A stretch of DNA of 6,243 bases from Burkholderiales bacterium (GCA_014378085.1 JACMOJ010000061.1:1-6243), one strand, 5' to 3'. Counted from the stretch's first letter, positions 1 to 5,936 are shown. Translations and numbers: made by a program. The notes: generated by a model from the letters alone, not told the origin.

Positions 1-2
1 CA

Positions 3-65
3 GGTACGGGGGCTCCCGGCACCGGCGCCCCCGGCAATACCGGCGCCCCTGGCGGCACCGGCGCA
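3..65 (+). repeat. Imperfect 15-18 base tandem coding repeat
   Basis: About four in-frame units of 15 to 18 bases, each built around ACCGGCGCCCC and encoding (G/N)TGAPG-type peptides. The last unit is degenerate (GTGAA). The repeat continues beyond the left edge, so copy number is unknown. Such repeats can expand or contract by slippage. Confidence 0.6.
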
Positions 66-128
66 GCCTCGGGCACATCCGGTGCCGGCACCACCGGCAG
101 CACCACCAACTGCGTGGCAGGTAAGTAG
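3..128 (+). CDS. C-terminal end of a Gly/Thr/Ala/Pro-repeat protein (tail/fibre-like), partial
   Basis: The frame is open from the left edge and stops at TAG 126-128, so only the last 41 residues are seen and the start lies outside the window. The fragment is almost all Gly, Thr, Ala and Pro, built on repeats of GTGAPG, TGAPG and NTGAPG, then a Ser/Thr/Gly stretch and a short tail containing one Cys (NCVAGK). Such collagen-like or low-complexity segments are common in phage tail fibres and minor tail proteins, and also in secreted surface proteins. The next gene starts two bases after the stop, so the two are probably co-transcribed and translationally coupled. Phage tail origin is an inference from the downstream small membrane proteins and the tRNA attachment scar at the other end of the window; the fragment has no diagnostic domain. 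Confidence 0.7.
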   Translation, partial: GTGAPGTGAPGNTGAPGGTGAASGTSGAGTTGSTTNCVAGK

Positions 129-130
129 GC

Positions 131-511
131 GTGGCGGTAAACCCGGACCCCCGCAACAAGCCCGGCGCGGCGCGCGATGGGCGGCTGCCGAAAGCCCCCC
201 AGGAGTACGCGCCGCCTGACACCCATGTGACGCATCGGCACGTGAGTGAAGCGGTGACGCATCTCTACGAAAGTTTTGTCGAGCACGTCGACGCGGTGAT
301 CGAAAAACAAAACCGCTTGTTCGCATCAGGCTTTCCCGATGCCGACCCGGCAAAACATCGGCTCAACCACGAGACTGAATCGCGCGACGCCGACGCGTGG
401 CGCAAGTTGAAATGGGATCTCGCCAGCAAAACGTTCTACGGGCTGCTGGTGGTAATCGGGTTGTTCTTTTGGAACGGCGGACTGGCCGCCATCAAGCTGT
501 GGTTGAAATAG
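131..511 (+). CDS. Small phage-type protein with C-terminal membrane anchor
   Basis: A 126-residue protein. I do not recognise a named family. The N-terminal 35 residues are Pro/Arg/Lys-rich and probably disordered. Residues 36-65 and 82-100 look helical and charged, and residues 101-122 (TFYGLLVVIGLFFWNGG and on) form one hydrophobic membrane segment followed by a short KLWLK end. A soluble helical N-terminus with one C-terminal membrane span recalls XhlA-like or holin-accessory proteins of phage lysis cassettes, but that is inference from layout only. The start is GTG at 131, two bases after the upstream stop, so translation is probably coupled; no other start fits as well. The following gene begins one base after this stop. 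Confidence 0.75.
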   Translation: MAVNPDPRNKPGAARDGRLPKAPQEYAPPDTHVTHRHVSEAVTHLYESFVEHVDAVIEKQNRLFASGFPDADPAKHRLNHETESRDADAWRKLKWDLASKTFYGLLVVIGLFFWNGGLAAIKLWLK

Positions 512-512
512 C

Positions 513-950
513 ATGCAAAAACTGCTTTTAGAACAGTGGTGGCTGCGCTGGTTGGTGCAGCTCGCGTCGTTTGCCTGCGTGCCGTTAGTAGCGCTGGCAA
601 CGTATTATCTTGATCAAAATTGGGAGGTGATCGGAGACCTGCGCATCACTCAGCAAATCACCGACGCCGAAGGCGTGTTGATCTACGGCATATTCACCAA
701 GCAGCGCGAATGCACGTTCAGCGAGGCGCTGGTGGTCAGCGGCGACGGCAACGTGACGCAGATACGGCTGCCAGGCCGCCCAGTCGGCGCGGCCACCGTC
801 TCGCGTCCGCTCGGTGAGCAGCGTTTTGGGCCATGGCAGATTGATGTGAAGCCCGGCCAACGCGCCACGCTGTTTGCCCGCCACCGCTGTCACTTTGCGT
901 GGGAGCATGGGGAAATGCTGACTACGTTTGTGGTTGGGGCGGATCGGTAG
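513..950 (+). CDS. Membrane-anchored or secreted small protein, phage-associated, unknown function
   Basis: A 145-residue protein of no family I recognise. Residues 12-32 (LRWLVQLASFACVPLVALATYY) are a hydrophobic segment after a short Lys/Glu/Trp N-terminus: an uncleaved signal anchor, or less likely a cleaved signal peptide. The remaining 110 residues are mixed beta-like and polar with two cysteines, C67 and C126, which could form a disulphide if the domain is periplasmic. ATG at 513 lies one base after the preceding stop, so the pair is very likely coupled and acts together at the membrane, plausibly in lysis or superinfection exclusion (inference). The 3' end of this gene forms one arm of a hairpin with sequence just beyond its stop, and a second hairpin follows. 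Confidence 0.75.
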   Translation: MQKLLLEQWWLRWLVQLASFACVPLVALATYYLDQNWEVIGDLRITQQITDAEGVLIYGIFTKQRECTFSEALVVSGDGNVTQIRLPGRPVGAATVSRPLGEQRFGPWQIDVKPGQRATLFARHRCHFAWEHGEMLTTFVVGADR

Positions 951-968
951 CTCAGGGTGATCCGCCCC
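936..968 (+). promoter_or_regulatory. Competing hairpin overlapping the gene end
   Basis: GGGGCGGATC (936-945, last codons of the preceding gene) is perfectly complementary to GATCCGCCCC (959-968), with a 13-base loop that includes the stop codon region. Bases 962-968 are also needed for the downstream terminator-like stem 962-989, so the two structures cannot form together. A ribosome finishing the gene would cover the first arm and favour the second stem. This is seen in the sequence; a regulatory effect is inference. Confidence 0.4.
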
Positions 969-989
969 TGCGCCGAAACGCAGGGGCGG
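962..989. terminator. Strong hairpin between convergent genes, probable bidirectional terminator
   Basis: CCGCCCCTGCG (962-972) and CGCAGGGGCGG (979-989) form a perfect 11-bp GC-rich stem with loop CCGAAA. It lies between a plus-strand gene ending at 950 and a minus-strand gene ending at 1001, the usual place for a shared terminator. Neither side has a good T-run, so it may be a weak intrinsic terminator or an mRNA-stabilising hairpin. Confidence 0.6.
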
Positions 990-1000
990 CGCTGCTCAGA

Positions 1001-1291
1001 TCAGTATCTGACTCGGTCGAGGCCGTTCCATTGAATACCGTCGGACTTGGTGGTCATCACGGCGCACAGGATTCCCAGCTTCATTGCCTGCGCGTGTGCC
1101 GATGCCTGAACGGTCGTCAGGTCTTTCAAGGACTCGACGGCATACTCCGCAGGGGGCAGGTGAAACAAAACGCCGTTATAGTCTCGAATCGTTCGGTCAA
1201 AGCCGGTCGATTTCATGATCTCATGAAGGGTTTCGTACTGCGCTGCGGTGGGTGCGCCATGTAAAAAGACGCGAGTGATATACAAACTCAT
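1001..1291 (-). CDS. GhoS/DUF2622-like small protein (possible endoribonuclease antitoxin family)
   Basis: A 96-residue protein starting at ATG 1291-1289. A longer frame reaches 1357, but AGGA sits 8 bases before the internal ATG, and the protein from there (MSLYITRVFLHG) has the expected first beta strand, so I choose 1291. The pattern of a short strand, then YETLHEIMKSTGF-RTI, then LPPAEY, then a later helix and strand matches my memory of small proteins annotated DUF2622/GhoS. In E. coli GhoS is a ferredoxin-fold endoribonuclease that cleaves ghoT toxin mRNA (type V toxin-antitoxin). Similarity to E. coli GhoS itself is weak, and no GhoT-like short membrane toxin is adjacent, so the antitoxin role is not shown here. 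Many such proteins sit in prophages. It converges on the left operon across a shared hairpin. No clear promoter is visible upstream. Confidence 0.7.
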   Translation of the reverse strand: MSLYITRVFLHGAPTAAQYETLHEIMKSTGFDRTIRDYNGVLFHLPPAEYAVESLKDLTTVQASAHAQAMKLGILCAVMTTKSDGIQWNGLDRVRY

Positions 1292-1438
1292 GGTGTTTTT
1301 CCTGTGGTGAAGTTGCGCGCGGCTTTGGCACCAGAAGAAATAGGGTGCGATCAACATTGACTGCTGACCGTTACACCTTTATGATCACCGTCGCAGCTAG
1401 TCACTGTTTACGGGGAATCAAGTTTTCTTATGTCTCCA

Positions 1439-1466
1439 CCCGTTCAAACCAAAAGGTTTGAACGGG
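1439..1466. repeat. Perfect 12-bp inverted repeat with AAAA loop
   Basis: CCCGTTCAAACC (1439-1450), AAAA, GGTTTGAACGGG (1455-1466). All 12 pairs match. No T-run follows on either strand, so a simple intrinsic terminator is unlikely. It could be a protein-binding operator, a recombination or nicking site, or a structured RNA element. It lies about 150 bases upstream of the GhoS-like start. Confidence 0.75.
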
Positions 1467-1720
1467 ACCTCAACCAACGCGCGAGAGATTGCCGTCTGCG
1501 CCACCATTCACACTCGTGGCTGGTTTAAACGCTTCAAGATATGTGAAGCATATGACTAACCACATCTAGTGGTCAAGCGGCATGCTCACCACAACATGTG
1601 GGGGTAAATTACCGTTTTTTCACCCGCCGAGTTATGCGGGCTCCTTGTAGGCCCCGTGCGGCAAGGCTGCGCGCTTGTCACGGGCAAGCTGCTCACAGTA
1701 AGCGAGCACTTGTCACAGAG

Positions 1721-1729
1721 TTATCCACA
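1721..1729 (+). promoter_or_regulatory. Consensus DnaA box
   Basis: TTATCCACA is an exact match to the high-affinity DnaA box. I see only one, with no iteron array and no replication gene nearby, so it is not evidence of an origin. It may be chance or a DnaA-responsive site. Confidence 0.35.
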
Positions 1730-1844
1730 GCTTTATTCTCGACATTTAAAATTGTGCAGTTGTTGTCCCGCAATGACACTCGAACTTCAATACCGGTTTC
1801 TACGGCCTGCCGTAGTCCAACGCGCTGATTGCCGAGGCGGCGGA

Positions 1845-2117
1845 TTAGCTCGCCGCAACCGGTTTGCAAAGCCCGATCTGTTGATAATATTTCAGTCGCG
1901 ACTTGATCGACGGGCTGCGTGCGATGATCTCGTGACCGCGTATCAGGATGCCGCGCGAGGCGAGGCGAGTGACGTATGCGGAGTCAAGCGTCGGAAGCCC
2001 GTACCTGCACTCCTAGTCAGCCGACACCAGCATTGCCCGAAACCGCACAGCCGCCCGTCCGCTGAACCTTGTCGTCGTCCCGTTTCTTTCCACACACACA
2101 AAGTCGATATACCCCAC
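1845..2117 (-). pseudogene. Amber-interrupted small reading frame, unknown function
   Basis: On the minus strand one frame runs from a possible GTG at 2117 to TAA at 1847-1845 with a single in-frame TAG at 2015-2013. Across the TAG the same frame keeps GC-rich third positions and protein-like sequence: RFSGRAAVRFRAMLVSAD, TAG, ECRYGLPTLDSAYVTRLAS, then a basic segment RGILIRGHEIIARSPSIKS and a Tyr/Gln stretch. This suggests a gene of about 90 residues broken at codon 35, perhaps by TGG to TAG. Alternatively two separate pieces, or an unused frame. The basic helical segment might bind nucleic acid, but I recognise no family. The true start is unclear: GTG 2117 has no ribosome site, although a promoter-like sequence lies directly upstream. 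Other frames on both strands here are also open, which lowers confidence. Confidence 0.35.
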
Positions 2118-2122
2118 ATTTG

Positions 2123-2132
2123 TTTGTACAAA
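2123..2132. repeat. 10-bp palindrome, operator-like
   Basis: TTTGTACAAA is a perfect palindrome in an AT-rich patch, just downstream of a possible minus-strand -10 box and just before the start of the interrupted frame. The position suits a repressor operator; no binding protein is identified. Confidence 0.35.
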
Positions 2133-2160
2133 TATATAGTTTAATTCGGTAGTTCAACAA
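2133..2160 (-). promoter_or_regulatory. Possible sigma70 promoter for the interrupted frame
   Basis: Read on the minus strand: TTGTTG (2160-2155), 16 bases, TATATA (2138-2133). The hexamers are fair matches to the -35 and -10 consensus and lie in the only clearly AT-rich stretch near here, immediately upstream of the frame ending at 1845. Confidence 0.35.
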
Positions 2161-2192
2161 GCTGGTGGCGGTCGACTTGGTTTGCTCGATCG

Positions 2193-2217
2193 GCTAGTCT
2201 GATCCTTACGAACTAGC
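2193..2217. repeat. Inverted repeat downstream of the restriction-modification gene
   Basis: GCTAGT (2193-2198) and ACTAGC (2212-2217) are complementary with a 13-base loop. It lies about 75 bases beyond the stop of the large minus-strand gene. It has no T-run and is weak as a terminator; no better terminator is visible for that gene. Confidence 0.25.
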
Positions 2218-2292
2218 GGCTTCACCCATGTGTGCAGCGATTTGCAAACGCATGACAATCATCCAGCCACGGTTCGATTTCAACTATACAGA

Positions 2293-5217
2293 TTAAAGCA
2301 ATTGAATTTGCACCGATGTCATCTGCTCTGCTGGCGTTGAGCTGAAAAGCCCTCGCTGGCCAAGTGGAGCGGACAAACCGTGACCGCTCAGCCCCGGCTC
2401 AGGCGCGAGCAGCTGGCGAAGCGGTCCTAGATTCGGCAAATTTAGAGCGGCTGACAATGAATCGTCGAGCGCCGCCCGCACACCGTCTTCCGCCAGCTTG
2501 GCGAGCGAGGACAAACACAACCCCGCCAATCGATCATACGCGTCAGCTAATGTCGAAATTGCGTCTTCAGAAAGTGCCTTTACATCGAGTACCGGCATCT
2601 TTTCCCAGGAAGGCTTCTTCAGTTTCATCCATGCGCCCTCAGTCGTCACTCGACGTGCTAACACCAGCAGTAACGATGGCGTGCTGTTCAACCAAACTAA
2701 AAGAGCCTTCTCTTGAGCGGTGGTTAGTGTGGAATTGAAGGCCCACCAAGTGTTGCCGATCACGGGTTCATCGAATCCGATTGCCAGCACCTTGTGAGTC
2801 GTAGTCCTTACGCGCTCGACTAGCAGTATTCGCCCCGCGCTCGCCTGAAGTTTGTGCGAGGCTTTTAATTTGCGACCAGGGGCAGCCACGGATCTGGCAA
2901 TAAGATGAGAATTTTTTTTCTGCTTAACACCTGTCACGGCTCTTGCATCGTGGTTCCAGAACGATGGTGTTGGTGACCAATCGGTGTAGGAAACCGTGAA
3001 CGCGTCATGAATGTCGCGCTGATCGAAACCAAGTGTTCCTAAGTCTCCGAGCCGGCACATCGCAACAGGGACTACAGCGTGTCCCGGCACACTGAGGGTG
3101 TGTTGCGCGAGCGAGATGGCCGAGTGCATTGCCAAGCTTTGTGCGAACTGTACTCCTACCCATTGATCGTCGCCAGACGAGGGTGGAAGCGAAACAATTT
3201 CAGCGAACTTACGACCGTCCGCTCCAAACGCTGAGCTCGGAGTGCCATCTGTGGCTAGACTGCACGAAGATTCAGCGACGCGCGAGGCCACGTCCAACGC
3301 TTCATAGATTGTGCGCGGGTTGTGCCACAGGTTCACGTAAGTTGTGTTGCCAGAGGTCTCGTTCTTCTTGAGCTTCCGAGCTATAAACATGATCTCGGAA
3401 AGGTCAGTATTTTCAGAAAAATTGTGACGTTCGGAGTCGTGGCTGACAATCACGGTTTCTAGGTGGTAGCCTGTAGCCAACAGGTGACGGCTTGCTCCCC
3501 ACGACTCGCCCGTAGCCATGGCTAAAGGCAGTATGAAAGCCAACCGTCCACCCACCCGAAGATGCTTATCGGCAATCGCCAGAAAAACGCTTCCCAAACC
3601 CGCCGTAATTGACGCGCGCAAATTTTTCGCGCGTAACTTCAATTCAGCTTGTAGCTTTGCACGCTCATCATCCGCCAAACTTCCGAATAGCAGATTCCCG
3701 CCTACCGACCGCACGAACGGCGGGTTCATGACGCAGAGGTCGAGCGACGGCACTGTAGCTTTTGTGTAGTGTTCAGATGTAACGCCGGTCTGCCTAACCT
3801 CCATCTGACTGTCGTCTAGGCTTAATTGAGTAGACACAGTGTTGTGATCGACGAAGTCCAAGCTACCCAGGCGTAACGATCGACCGTCAACACCCATTGG
3901 CATTACAAAAAGGTTCATCTTTCTGTAAGTCACTTCAGGCGCCAGCATGCCTAAAGTTGAGGCTGTGAGATGTACTGCGGACGCGAGCACGTCATATCCA
4001 TGCAACACATTTTCCATCAACGTCTCGTGCAGGTGTTTTAGATCGACTGCCGAAATCGTCCTACCAGACTTGACTCGCGCAATCACGAACTGATCGGTGA
4101 TTGCCTGCGCCGTTGCCATCAACAATGTCCCGGTTCCACATGTCAAATCGGCCGCGGCAAAATCCACCAGACGCTTTGGGCTTCCAAAATCTTGACCCTC
4201 CCACTTTAAGCTGAAGGTCAATTTCAGAAGCAAAGTTGCTGACGAAGTTGCCGTGTAATAAGTGCCCAGATATTTGGAATTATTCAGCAACCAATGGTAG
4301 ATCCGACCCATTAAATCGTGGCGCAGGGCCGACTGATTGGCGCAAATTTCCTTTGCATCACTGATTAGCCATCTTACGGACGCGATGGACGAATGCGACA
4401 CCGGTATCTCGCCAAGTATCTCCTCCCCGATTCGGAATATTGGCACATAGTTAATCCGGGTCCAAATCCAATGCCAGTGTTGCCGAAGTTTGCCTATCGG
4501 ATCGGGCTCATTGTCGTAACTACGCAACGAATCAACTCGCCCGTCACCGCCTGACGAAGCCAACTGTTCTTGAAAAATCATTGCGTTCGCGAGAACAAGC
4601 GCAGCTACTTTCGTAGCCGTGGTGCGGCGAGCATCCCGCTCATCGCTCGACTCGCCTCGCTTAACTGGCATGCCGAGCAACTTGCCTAAGCGGTCGCAGA
4701 CGGCGGGTTGACCGGACCACAACTGTGCAATGTTTTCTATTCGGTCCGAAAGTTTCTTCGCGGACACCGCGACAATGTCGTCTTTAGTCAGGGACTGGTG
4801 CACCCGTCGCAAACTTCCGAGTATTTCACCAGGAAGTGCTTCGCTCCAATCAGTGTTGCCCGATTCTGACAACACCAGAAATTTCAATCGGGAGGTTGAT
4901 AAGGCGGTCTCTAGTTTCGTAGTAGAGATCGTGCGAAACGCGCGGGGATAGACAAGAGCTACCGCGATATGGCAAATTCCGCTTTGCACCCGATTCTTTG
5001 CGTCGGACATCACGGATGACTCCGCGTCCCCAACGTCTCCAAACTTTCCTTCGATAATGACCCGAAGACCAGACATCAGAAACATGACATCTGGGCGCGC
5101 TTGGCCAGAATTGTGAATAGTTTCGGCTTCGGCGGAGACGCCGTGCCTGCTGAGGAGAATTGCCAGCTGGGTATTTACCACCTCTTCACGATGCCGTAGA
5201 GCTGGCCCCTGACTCAT
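2293..5217 (-). CDS. Single-chain type IIG-like restriction-modification enzyme (PD-(D/E)xK nuclease fused to N6-adenine methyltransferase)
   Basis: A 974-residue protein. Residues 1-130 hold a PD-(D/E)xK nuclease signature: acidic helix near E11/E12, P42-D43, then E56-G57-K58 at the end of a beta strand (LRVIIEGKF). Residues 150-310 are mainly helical. A motif resembling the LGxYYTP signature of HsdM-type enzymes is LGTYYTA (317-323), with Ala in place of the usual Pro. The S-adenosylmethionine motif I is DLTCGTGTLL (357-366) and the catalytic motif IV is NPPF (498-501), giving motif order I then IV as in gamma-class N6-adenine methyltransferases. Residues about 700-930 look like a target-recognition region, including WWAFNST and a MKLKKPSWEKMPVLDV segment; the last 40 residues are low complexity. 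No Walker A or helicase motif is seen, arguing against type I or ISP enzymes. Inferred role: methylate host sites and cut unmodified invading DNA in the cytoplasm. ATG 5217 follows GGGGGCACC. The gene is visibly less GC-rich than the left-hand phage-like genes and stands alone, suggesting acquired cargo. Recognition sequence cannot be read from sequence. Confidence 0.88.
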   Translation of the reverse strand: MSQGPALRHREEVVNTQLAILLSRHGVSAEAETIHNSGQARPDVMFLMSGLRVIIEGKFGDVGDAESSVMSDAKNRVQSGICHIAVALVYPRAFRTISTTKLETALSTSRLKFLVLSESGNTDWSEALPGEILGSLRRVHQSLTKDDIVAVSAKKLSDRIENIAQLWSGQPAVCDRLGKLLGMPVKRGESSDERDARRTTATKVAALVLANAMIFQEQLASSGGDGRVDSLRSYDNEPDPIGKLRQHWHWIWTRINYVPIFRIGEEILGEIPVSHSSIASVRWLISDAKEICANQSALRHDLMGRIYHWLLNNSKYLGTYYTATSSATLLLKLTFSLKWEGQDFGSPKRLVDFAAADLTCGTGTLLMATAQAITDQFVIARVKSGRTISAVDLKHLHETLMENVLHGYDVLASAVHLTASTLGMLAPEVTYRKMNLFVMPMGVDGRSLRLGSLDFVDHNTVSTQLSLDDSQMEVRQTGVTSEHYTKATVPSLDLCVMNPPFVRSVGGNLLFGSLADDERAKLQAELKLRAKNLRASITAGLGSVFLAIADKHLRVGGRLAFILPLAMATGESWGASRHLLATGYHLETVIVSHDSERHNFSENTDLSEIMFIARKLKKNETSGNTTYVNLWHNPRTIYEALDVASRVAESSCSLATDGTPSSAFGADGRKFAEIVSLPPSSGDDQWVGVQFAQSLAMHSAISLAQHTLSVPGHAVVPVAMCRLGDLGTLGFDQRDIHDAFTVSYTDWSPTPSFWNHDARAVTGVKQKKNSHLIARSVAAPGRKLKASHKLQASAGRILLVERVRTTTHKVLAIGFDEPVIGNTWWAFNSTLTTAQEKALLVWLNSTPSLLLVLARRVTTEGAWMKLKKPSWEKMPVLDVKALSEDAISTLADAYDRLAGLCLSSLAKLAEDGVRAALDDSLSAALNLPNLGPLRQLLAPEPGLSGHGLSAPLGQRGLFSSTPAEQMTSVQIQLL

Positions 5218-5534
5218 GGTGCCCCCATAAATAATTGCCTGCTCATGCCCTGCCTGGTTCCGAAAGTGTTGAGGTGCCGAAGCTTCGACTGGTTCAGCGA
5301 CTAGCAGAGTCTACTAGACTGTTTTTAGAAGTAGGAGCGCATATCTACTGCGACCCGCAGTGCGGCGAATCTAGTCCCAATGTCTTGGTCTGTTCGCAAT
5401 CGAGCTCCCCCTAGATGAAATTGTGTGTCGTGGCGGCCGTGTCGAGGCTGTTGAAGCTCGGACTGTCTGGTAGTTTCTCACTGTGAGTTCGACTAAACGA
5501 GCCGTTACGCATGTAAACGCAGGGAAGTGAGGCG
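5218..5534. other. Upstream region of the restriction-modification gene, no intact gene
   Basis: This 317-base stretch holds no supported gene. It contains the inverted-repeat cluster at 5299-5320 and further CTACT/AGTAG motifs at 5330-5334 and 5345-5349. A plus-strand frame ending at TGA 5528-5530 reads protein-like in two short pieces (5375-5470 and 5474-5527) split by TAG at 5471-5473, which may be the remnant of a decayed gene. A 23-codon hydrophobic plus-strand frame (5415-5486) lacks a ribosome site. The promoter of the large gene must lie here, but I cannot place it with confidence. Confidence 0.45.
5299..5320. promoter_or_regulatory. Overlapping inverted repeats, possible operator
   Basis: GACT-N5-AGTC (5299-5311) overlaps AGTCTA-C-TAGACT (5308-5320). 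The cluster lies about 80-100 bases upstream of the start of the restriction-modification gene. GACT/AGTC half-sites recall the C-boxes bound by restriction-modification controller proteins, but no controller gene is in the window, so the match may be coincidental. Confidence 0.3.
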
Positions 5535-5566
5535 AATAAAAGCCGGCTCATTGGCCGGTTCTTATT
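5535..5566 (-). terminator. Rho-independent terminator, minus strand
   Basis: AATAA-A-AGCCGGCT (5535-5548) pairs with GGCCGGTT-C-TTATT (5553-5566) around a CATT loop, with one internal mismatch and two G-T pairs. On the minus strand the GC-rich stem is followed by TTTTATT, the classical layout. It ends whatever is transcribed leftward from the att side and overlaps the stop of the small frame at 5565-5639. It may work in both directions. Confidence 0.65.
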
Positions 5567-5639
5567 AGTCTTTGCGTTTCGGTTTACTTTGTTGTGGCGC
5601 TGGCGGGGTCGACAACATTTTCTTCAGCACCTGGTCCAT
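5565..5639 (-). CDS. Very short basic reading frame next to a terminator
   Basis: 24 codons, beginning MDQVLKKMLSTPPAPQ and ending in a Lys/Arg-rich tail, stop TAA at 5567-5565 inside the base of the terminator stem. A short amphipathic helix, a TPP turn and a basic tail look like the end of a real protein. The same frame stays open upstream to TAA 5732-5730 without a better start, and there is no ribosome-binding site before the ATG. It is either a tiny peptide or the surviving C-terminus of a decayed gene. Placement directly before a terminator supports past or present transcription of this strand. Confidence 0.3.
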   Translation of the reverse strand: MDQVLKKMLSTPPAPQQSKPKRKD

Positions 5640-5707
5640 TGACGGGAGGGCACGCGCCTGATGGACAACGCGAGCGCGGTGGCAACCATTCGCGATGATT
5701 CGTGCGG

Positions 5708-5728
5708 GTATCGCTCGCGAAGCGATGC
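5708..5728. repeat. Short hairpin between small minus-strand frames
   Basis: ATCGCT (5710-5715) and AGCGAT (5721-5726) pair around CGCGA, extended by one G-T and one G-C pair. It lies directly after the stop of the 5730-5936 frame in the direction of transcription. No T-run. Confidence 0.3.
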
Positions 5729-5729
5729 G

Positions 5730-5936
5730 TTAGCTGAGTCGGTCCAGGTGAGAAGCTCGCGGGGTTTCATGTGGCGGAGCGCACGGGTTGCACGTATTTG
5801 TCAGCGGCCCCAGCACTGGATGGGCGGGAGTCAGCGCTTTGTCGGCTCCAATCGTTTTGCCAATAGCATGCAAAAACAGATCGCGCAATGTCAGCATCAG
5901 CGTGTCGCTAGTAAAGGCGTTGCGGATGAGTTTCAT
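5730..5936 (-). CDS. Hypothetical small protein near the attachment site
   Basis: 68 codons from ATG 5936-5934 to TAA 5732-5730. GGAAG lies 8 bases before the ATG, a fair ribosome site, and the ATG overlaps the stop of a small upstream frame (ATGA), suggesting translational coupling. Residues 1-35 could form an amphipathic or partly hydrophobic helix (LMLTLRDLFLHAIGKTIG); the rest is Pro/Thr/His-rich with two Cys and no recognisable domain. I know no family for it. The unstructured C-terminal half and its place beside an integration scar leave open that it is a truncated remnant. Confidence 0.35.
   Translation of the reverse strand: MKLIRNAFTSDTLMLTLRDLFLHAIGKTIGADKALTPAHPVLGPLTNTCNPCAPPHETPRASHLDRLS

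Larger units (their letters stand above)
1292..1844. other. Non-coding stretch with isolated structural elements
   Basis: No convincing gene. Open frames here (for example plus-strand 1598-1828) lack a ribosome site and recognisable protein character. Notable pieces are the 12-bp inverted repeat at 1439-1466, a PmeI-like palindrome GTTTAAAC at 1523-1530 beside a GCTTCA/TGAAGC stem (1531-1549), CCCGC/GCGGG (1623-1640), a DnaA box at 1721, and a 7-bp stem CTACGGC/GCCGTAG (1800-1815). A minus-strand frame without a start codon (ending TGA at 1693) reads protein-like but has no supporting signals. The stretch could be the decayed upstream part of an accessory locus. Confidence 0.5.

Noticed and set aside
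941..990. GGTAGCTCAG next to a hairpin, resembling a tRNA D arm
   Set aside because: No cloverleaf can be drawn; the bases are the end of a coding gene and loop of a hairpin.
1721..1729. Replication origin based on the DnaA box
   Set aside because: Single box, no iterons, no replication initiator gene and no AT-rich unwinding region beside it.
1693..1985. Minus-strand frame ending at TGA 1693 with a plausible protein sequence
   Set aside because: No start codon in a suitable place, no ribosome site, mixed third-position composition. Possibly a frameshifted continuation of the interrupted frame, but not supportable.
1845..2117. TAG read as an amino acid (recoded phage)
   Set aside because: Real genes here end in TAG, TAA and TGA, and no suppressor tRNA is seen, so recoding is not supported; gene decay is simpler.
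1943..2131. 62-codon minus-strand frame starting at TTG
   Set aside because: Cys/Trp/Arg-rich composition is typical of an out-of-frame reading; the neighbouring frame has better codon use.
1656..2144. 162-codon plus-strand open frame
   Set aside because: Cys/Arg/Pro-rich with no domain character and no ribosome site. It is antisense to a better coding-like minus-strand frame and is explained by GC-rich sequence.
5415..5486. 23-codon hydrophobic plus-strand peptide (possible type I toxin)
   Set aside because: No ribosome-binding site and no clear antisense RNA promoter.
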